Part shown: positions 61,168-64,000 of the stretch, one piece after another
Layout: each line of letters opens with the position of its first letter
Position numbering within the stretch: the first letter of the stretch is position 1
Assembly (NCBI RefSeq): GCF_000429905.1
Contig: NZ_AUCT01000006.1
Coordinates: forward strand, 244,646 to 308,645
Source of the DNA: Desulfatibacillum aliphaticivorans DSM 15576
Lineage (GTDB): Bacteria; Desulfobacterota; Desulfobacteria; Desulfobacterales; Desulfatibacillaceae
Reading direction: 5' to 3'
DNA: 64,000 bases
Notes under the pieces: generated by a model
Seen by the model: the letters and a program-made list of their open reading frames with translations, nothing else
What the model was told of the DNA's origin: nothing
Databases searched by the model: none
Made by a program: the position numbers and the translations under genes

Positions 61168-63035
61168 ACCCTACATTCGTTAAAAACCTGAAGATCCTCA
61201 GGGAAAGATACCCCGACATGGCCAAGCGCCTGGCAGGGGCCGGCTCGGGCGCCTATCATTTAATTTCTCCCAAAGGGAGCGGGCCTCCCAATTTGGCTTG
61301 GTCCACGCCGGAGAAAAACGTCATGTTTTACGACGATTCCATGGACCCGCTCCTTCATGTTAAGGAGGTTTTCAAAGGCGCCTCCCTGGAAAGGGCGCCC
61401 TTTGTCGTCCTTTTCGGCGTGGGGCTTGGATACCAGCTTTTGTTTCTGGATCAGCTCATGAAGGATTCGGACCGCTTGAAAAGGGTCCTGGTGGTGGAAA
61501 AGGACATGGAATGCCTGAAACTGGCCATGGAGGTTACGGATCTTTCCGGACCTTTTTCCAACCCGGACATTCGCATCCTGTGCGAAAGCCCGGAGGACGA
61601 CCTGTTCACCCAGGTCAAGGCGGCCATGGACAATCTGTGCTACAGGTATTTCAAGGCCCTCCGCTGGGTTCCCTGGCCCGCTTCCCTGGAAATCGACCCG
61701 GACTATTATGACGCGGCCCGAACGGCCATCGCCGACATGGGAGACCTCTGGATTTCCCTGAGAGGCAACGAGCCTTACGACACCCTGGCTTCCTATGAGA
61801 ATTTTTTCCGCAACCTGGATCTGTACGACAAATCCCCCAATCTGCGGTGCGTGGAAAACGTCTTTGAAAAGAGGCCGGCGATTATCGTCGCCACCGGCCC
61901 CTCCCTCAAGAAAAACGTGCACCAGCTTAAGCTGATTAACAACAAGGCGGTCATCATCAGCGTGGACGCCTCCTTGAAGATTCTGCAGGACCAGGGAATT
62001 TATCCCCACTTCGCCACGACCATCGAGCGAACGCCGGGCATCAACAAGTTTTTCGTCGGCTTGAACAACATGGAGAAAACCATCCACCTGGTTCCGTCCT
62101 TCGCCCATCCCAGTTCGGTGCACGCCCACAAGGGGCCCAAGCTCTTCATGACCAGGCGATACAAGTTCTTCCTGGACCTTGGCATGGAAAAGGACGTGAT
62201 CGACATGGGGCTTTCCACGGCCATCGCAGGCTTTGAATTGGCCCGCCTCATGGGATGCGACCCTATTATATTGATAGGCAATGACCTGGCCCAGGCTCCC
62301 GGAGGCCTCACCCACGCCGCGGGCAATGCATTCGGCGTCAAGCAAAGCACGTTCAACGTCAACACCTTTACGGTTCCGGGCAACCTGGGCGAGGATGTGG
62401 TCACCTGCGAGATCTGGTACAAATGCATGAAGGACTACGAAACCCGCTTTGCAACCTACGACGGGACCGTGGTCAACGCCACCGAGGGAGGCGCCCGGAT
62501 TGTGGGAACCAAGATCATGCCTTTTTCCCAGGCCATAGAGTCCTATTGCAAGGAGGAGTTCGCCCCCAGGGAAAAAGCCCTGTCCATTGTATCCCAGGCA
62601 AAGGGCTCCAACCCCGCCAAGGATAATATCCATGTGCTCAAGGATTGGAAGCAAAACAGCGAAGAGGCCATCGCCCAATGCAAAAAAGGCATTGAAATCG
62701 TCAACCCGTTGCTTAGACGCCTGGAAGCCCTGGACGATGACATGGACTTTGTCCTCCGCTCCAGCGTACGCCACGCCATGGAGTCCGTGGATTCCATCAT
62801 ATCCCAGTTGACCATGTCCCCTTTTATATTCTCCCTGCAGGAGCTTTTTCATACGGAGATTGTCCCCCTGGTCATGGAGTGGGAGGTGGCTGAGGACCGG
62901 TTCGATGACGAGGACTGGGGCAACGCCTACCGCCTGAAGCTGGCCGAGTTTTTTATGGGCGCTTTTGGGCAGTTATGCCTTTCCTTAAACGAGGCTCTGG
63001 ACATGGGCGTAGAGGCTCTTACGGAGGCGAATTGA
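61164..63035 (+). CDS. Motility accessory factor (Maf), nonulosonic acid transferase to flagellin
   Basis: 623 residues from the ATG at 61164 (CAGGAGG site; overlaps the upstream stop by four bases). The MptE-like/DUF115 domain holds RPAIIVATGPSLKKNVHQLK near 238 and ATTIERTPGI near 285; N- and C-terminal Maf extensions flank it. Maf proteins transfer pseudaminic or legionaminic acid to Ser/Thr of flagellin before export and typically lie next to the flagellin gene, as here. It ends the island; a terminator follows 27 bases later. Confidence 0.92.
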   Translation: MNPTFVKNLKILRERYPDMAKRLAGAGSGAYHLISPKGSGPPNLAWSTPEKNVMFYDDSMDPLLHVKEVFKGASLERAPFVVLFGVGLGYQLLFLDQLMKDSDRLKRVLVVEKDMECLKLAMEVTDLSGPFSNPDIRILCESPEDDLFTQVKAAMDNLCYRYFKALRWVPWPASLEIDPDYYDAARTAIADMGDLWISLRGNEPYDTLASYENFFRNLDLYDKSPNLRCVENVFEKRPAIIVATGPSLKKNVHQLKLINNKAVIISVDASLKILQDQGIYPHFATTIERTPGINKFFVGLNNMEKTIHLVPSFAHPSSVHAHKGPKLFMTRRYKFFLDLGMEKDVIDMGLSTAIAGFELARLMGCDPIILIGNDLAQAPGGLTHAAGNAFGVKQSTFNVNTFTVPGNLGEDVVTCEIWYKCMKDYETRFATYDGTVVNATEGGARIVGTKIMPFSQAIESYCKEEFAPREKALSIVSQAKGSNPAKDNIHVLKDWKQNSEEAIAQCKKGIEIVNPLLRRLEALDDDMDFVLRSSVRHAMESVDSIISQLTMSPFIFSLQELFHTEIVPLVMEWEVAEDRFDDEDWGNAYRLKLAEFFMGAFGQLCLSLNEALDMGVEALTEAN

Positions 63036-63062
63036 TTTTTGTCTATTAATAATAAGGTGTTA

Positions 63063-63098
63063 GCAAAAACCTTTCCGCTCGGGAAGGTTTTTGCTTTT
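63063..63098 (+). terminator. Rho-independent terminator of the glycosylation island
   Basis: A 14-base stem (63063-63076 with 63081-63094, one mismatch) with a short CGCTC-centred loop, followed by TTTT. It separates the Maf gene from the flagellin promoter. Confidence 0.88.
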
Positions 63099-63115
63099 AG
63101 GGTGAAAAAATTATT

Positions 63116-63142
63116 TAAAGTTCTGGGACCCAATACCGATAC
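63116..63142 (+). promoter_or_regulatory. fliC: Sigma-28 (FliA) promoter of flagellin
   Basis: TAAAGTTC-N11-ACCGATAC, an excellent match to the sigma-28 consensus TAAAGTTT-N11-GCCGATAA with exact spacing. The transcript would start about ten bases later, giving a leader of roughly 165 bases. Confidence 0.88.
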
Positions 63143-63316
63143 AGTTACTAAGACATAGGGAAAACGAAAATAAAGGAGGTGATACTTCCAAAGGCTAACG
63201 GATTAACCTTGAACAAGCGCCAAACTTAATTTTCAGAAAAAACTTCGGCACGGAAGCCGAATACAAAAAGAAAAAGCCGGATACATACCGGCCCTTTAAA
63301 TCAAGGAGGATTTATC
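63143..63316 (+). other. Structured flagellin 5' leader with an upstream Shine-Dalgarno sequence
   Basis: It contains a perfect extended Shine-Dalgarno AAAGGAGGTGAT (63172-63183) with no start codon in range, hairpins TTCGGC-ACGGAA-GCCGAA and GCCGG-ATACATA-CCGGC, and the true site AAGGAGG (63303-63309) seven bases before the ATG. Confidence 0.6.
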
Positions 63317-64000
63317 ATGGGTCTCAGAGTCGCTAACAACATCGCCGCAGTAAACGCTCACCGTCAACTTGGCATCACCGACAGCAAAGTTTCCAAATCA
63401 CTGGAAAGGCTTTCGTCAGGCTTCCGGATCAACCGCGCCAAAGACGATGCTGCAGGCCTGTCCATGGCCCGTAAGTTCGACGCCCAGGTTCGCTCCCAGG
63501 CTGTTGCAGCCAACAACACTACGCAGGCAAATTCCCTGCTACAGATCGCAGAAGGCGGCGTAGAGCAGATCGACGCCATTCTGGTTCGTTTGAAGGAACT
63601 GGCCACCCAGGCCTCATCCAAGAATAACGAAAAAAATCTGAACGACCTCAACGCGGAAGCTGGCCAACTGCTTAAGGAATTGGACCGCATCGCCACCACC
63701 ACCACCTTCCAGGGGACATCCCTGCTCACCGGATACGGCACCAAGGGTTTGGTGAATGCGGACGCCGCCAGCGTGGGTTCCGTCAGCAACATGTATGATT
63801 TCGACATCAGCGGTTTCAAGGGGAAGGATGCGGAAAGCATTCATTTCACTTCCGCGGGCGCTTCGGTCATCACCATGGTGTACACCGGCAGCGGCACCGT
63901 GGAAACCCAGACCCTGACCGTCGGAACAGGCGGGGATACATACAATTTTACCACTTTCGGCGTGTCCTTCAAGACCACCACGGCTGCCGATTCCGCCGCC
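63317..64000 (+). CDS. fliC: Flagellin, N-terminal part (runs off right edge)
   Basis: 228 residues visible, frame open to the window end. MGLRVANNIAAVNAHRQLG begins the conserved D0 domain; LERLSSGFRINRAKDDAAGL near 30 and the LLQIAEGGVEQIDAILVRLKE segment near 75 complete the D1 spoke; residues from about 140 on are variable surface domain rich in Thr/Ser and Gly, the usual location of O-linked nonulosonic acids. AAGGAGG lies seven bases before the ATG and a sigma-28 promoter upstream. It is the presumed target of the Maf/GT2 pair encoded just before it. Confidence 0.96.
   Translation, partial: MGLRVANNIAAVNAHRQLGITDSKVSKSLERLSSGFRINRAKDDAAGLSMARKFDAQVRSQAVAANNTTQANSLLQIAEGGVEQIDAILVRLKELATQASSKNNEKNLNDLNAEAGQLLKELDRIATTTTFQGTSLLTGYGTKGLVNADAASVGSVSNMYDFDISGFKGKDAESIHFTSAGASVITMVYTGSGTVETQTLTVGTGGDTYNFTTFGVSFKTTTAADSAA

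Noticed and set aside
61260..62852. 530-codon minus-strand frame opposite the Maf gene
   Set aside because: Shadow frame with no family resemblance; Maf motifs are on the plus strand.

Overview
The window looks like chromosome of a complete-oxidising, flagellated sulfate reducer of the Desulfobacterota (Desulfobacteraceae-like; my impression is something close to Desulfatibacillum, which is inference from gene content only). The main support is an intact dsrMKJOP operon preceded by an RsbRD-domain gene, together with acyl-CoA ligase, a large malic enzyme, flagellar regulators of delta-proteobacterial type (a DVU0524-family gene next to flgM) and a moderately high G+C sequence. No rRNA, tRNA, CRISPR array, transposase or prophage gene was recognised.

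Layout. 1-2.8 kb: two DUF6785/OPT-like membrane proteins (the first cut by the window edge) and a small membrane zinc-ribbon protein. 2.8-3.95 kb: gene-free tandem array of a multi-hairpin repeat that recurs at 15.0-15.56 kb and, inverted, near 18.7-18.99 kb. 4-8.4 kb (minus): HD-GYP protein, YgiQ radical SAM protein, and a secreted seven-blade RCC1 protein with calcium-binding tail. 8.7-14.9 kb (minus): TetR / LolA-like / two FtsX permeases / LolD-like ATPase / outer-membrane protein export locus with a visible promoter and palindromic operators. 15.6-18.4 kb (minus): phosphotriesterase-family hydrolase and AMP-forming acyl-CoA ligase with an upstream ACGAACGTTCGT palindrome. 19.65-25.4 kb (plus): RsbRD gene plus dsrMKJOP and a strong terminator. 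25.6-32.4 kb (plus): malic enzyme with an unusual N-terminal extension, HEAT-type membrane protein, CPBP protease, class A penicillin-binding protein, short ArgA-like acetyltransferase. 32.4-35.7 kb (minus): small Cys protein, pgk, TVP38 protein, unknown protein. 35.9-43.5 kb: amidohydrolase, cheD, three consecutive genes for acidic low-complexity proteins, then flgM and its DVU0524-family partner.

44.0-64.0 kb (plus) is the most striking part: seventeen co-directional genes, many overlapping by 4-14 bases, which together form a flagellin glycosylation island. A near-consensus sigma-54 promoter (43871-43886) lies upstream. The first gene is a PseB dehydratase fused to an N-terminal MerR-type DNA-binding domain. 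It is followed by PseC, a Gfo/Idh oxidoreductase, a cytidylyltransferase/class III aminotransferase fusion, PseG, a formyltransferase, PseI, an amidotransferase trio (PseA/WbpG-like, HisH-like, HisF-like lacking the canonical catalytic Asp), a degenerate formyltransferase homologue, two GNAT acetyltransferases around a DUF4910 protein, a TPR-GT2-TPR glycosyltransferase and a Maf-type protein. After a terminator, a sigma-28 promoter drives flagellin, which runs off the right edge. The parts suggest synthesis of a pseudaminic-acid-like sugar carrying formyl, acetyl and/or acetimidoyl groups, its activation with CMP, and transfer to the adjacent flagellin. The sugar's exact structure and the regulatory role of the MerR fusion are inference.
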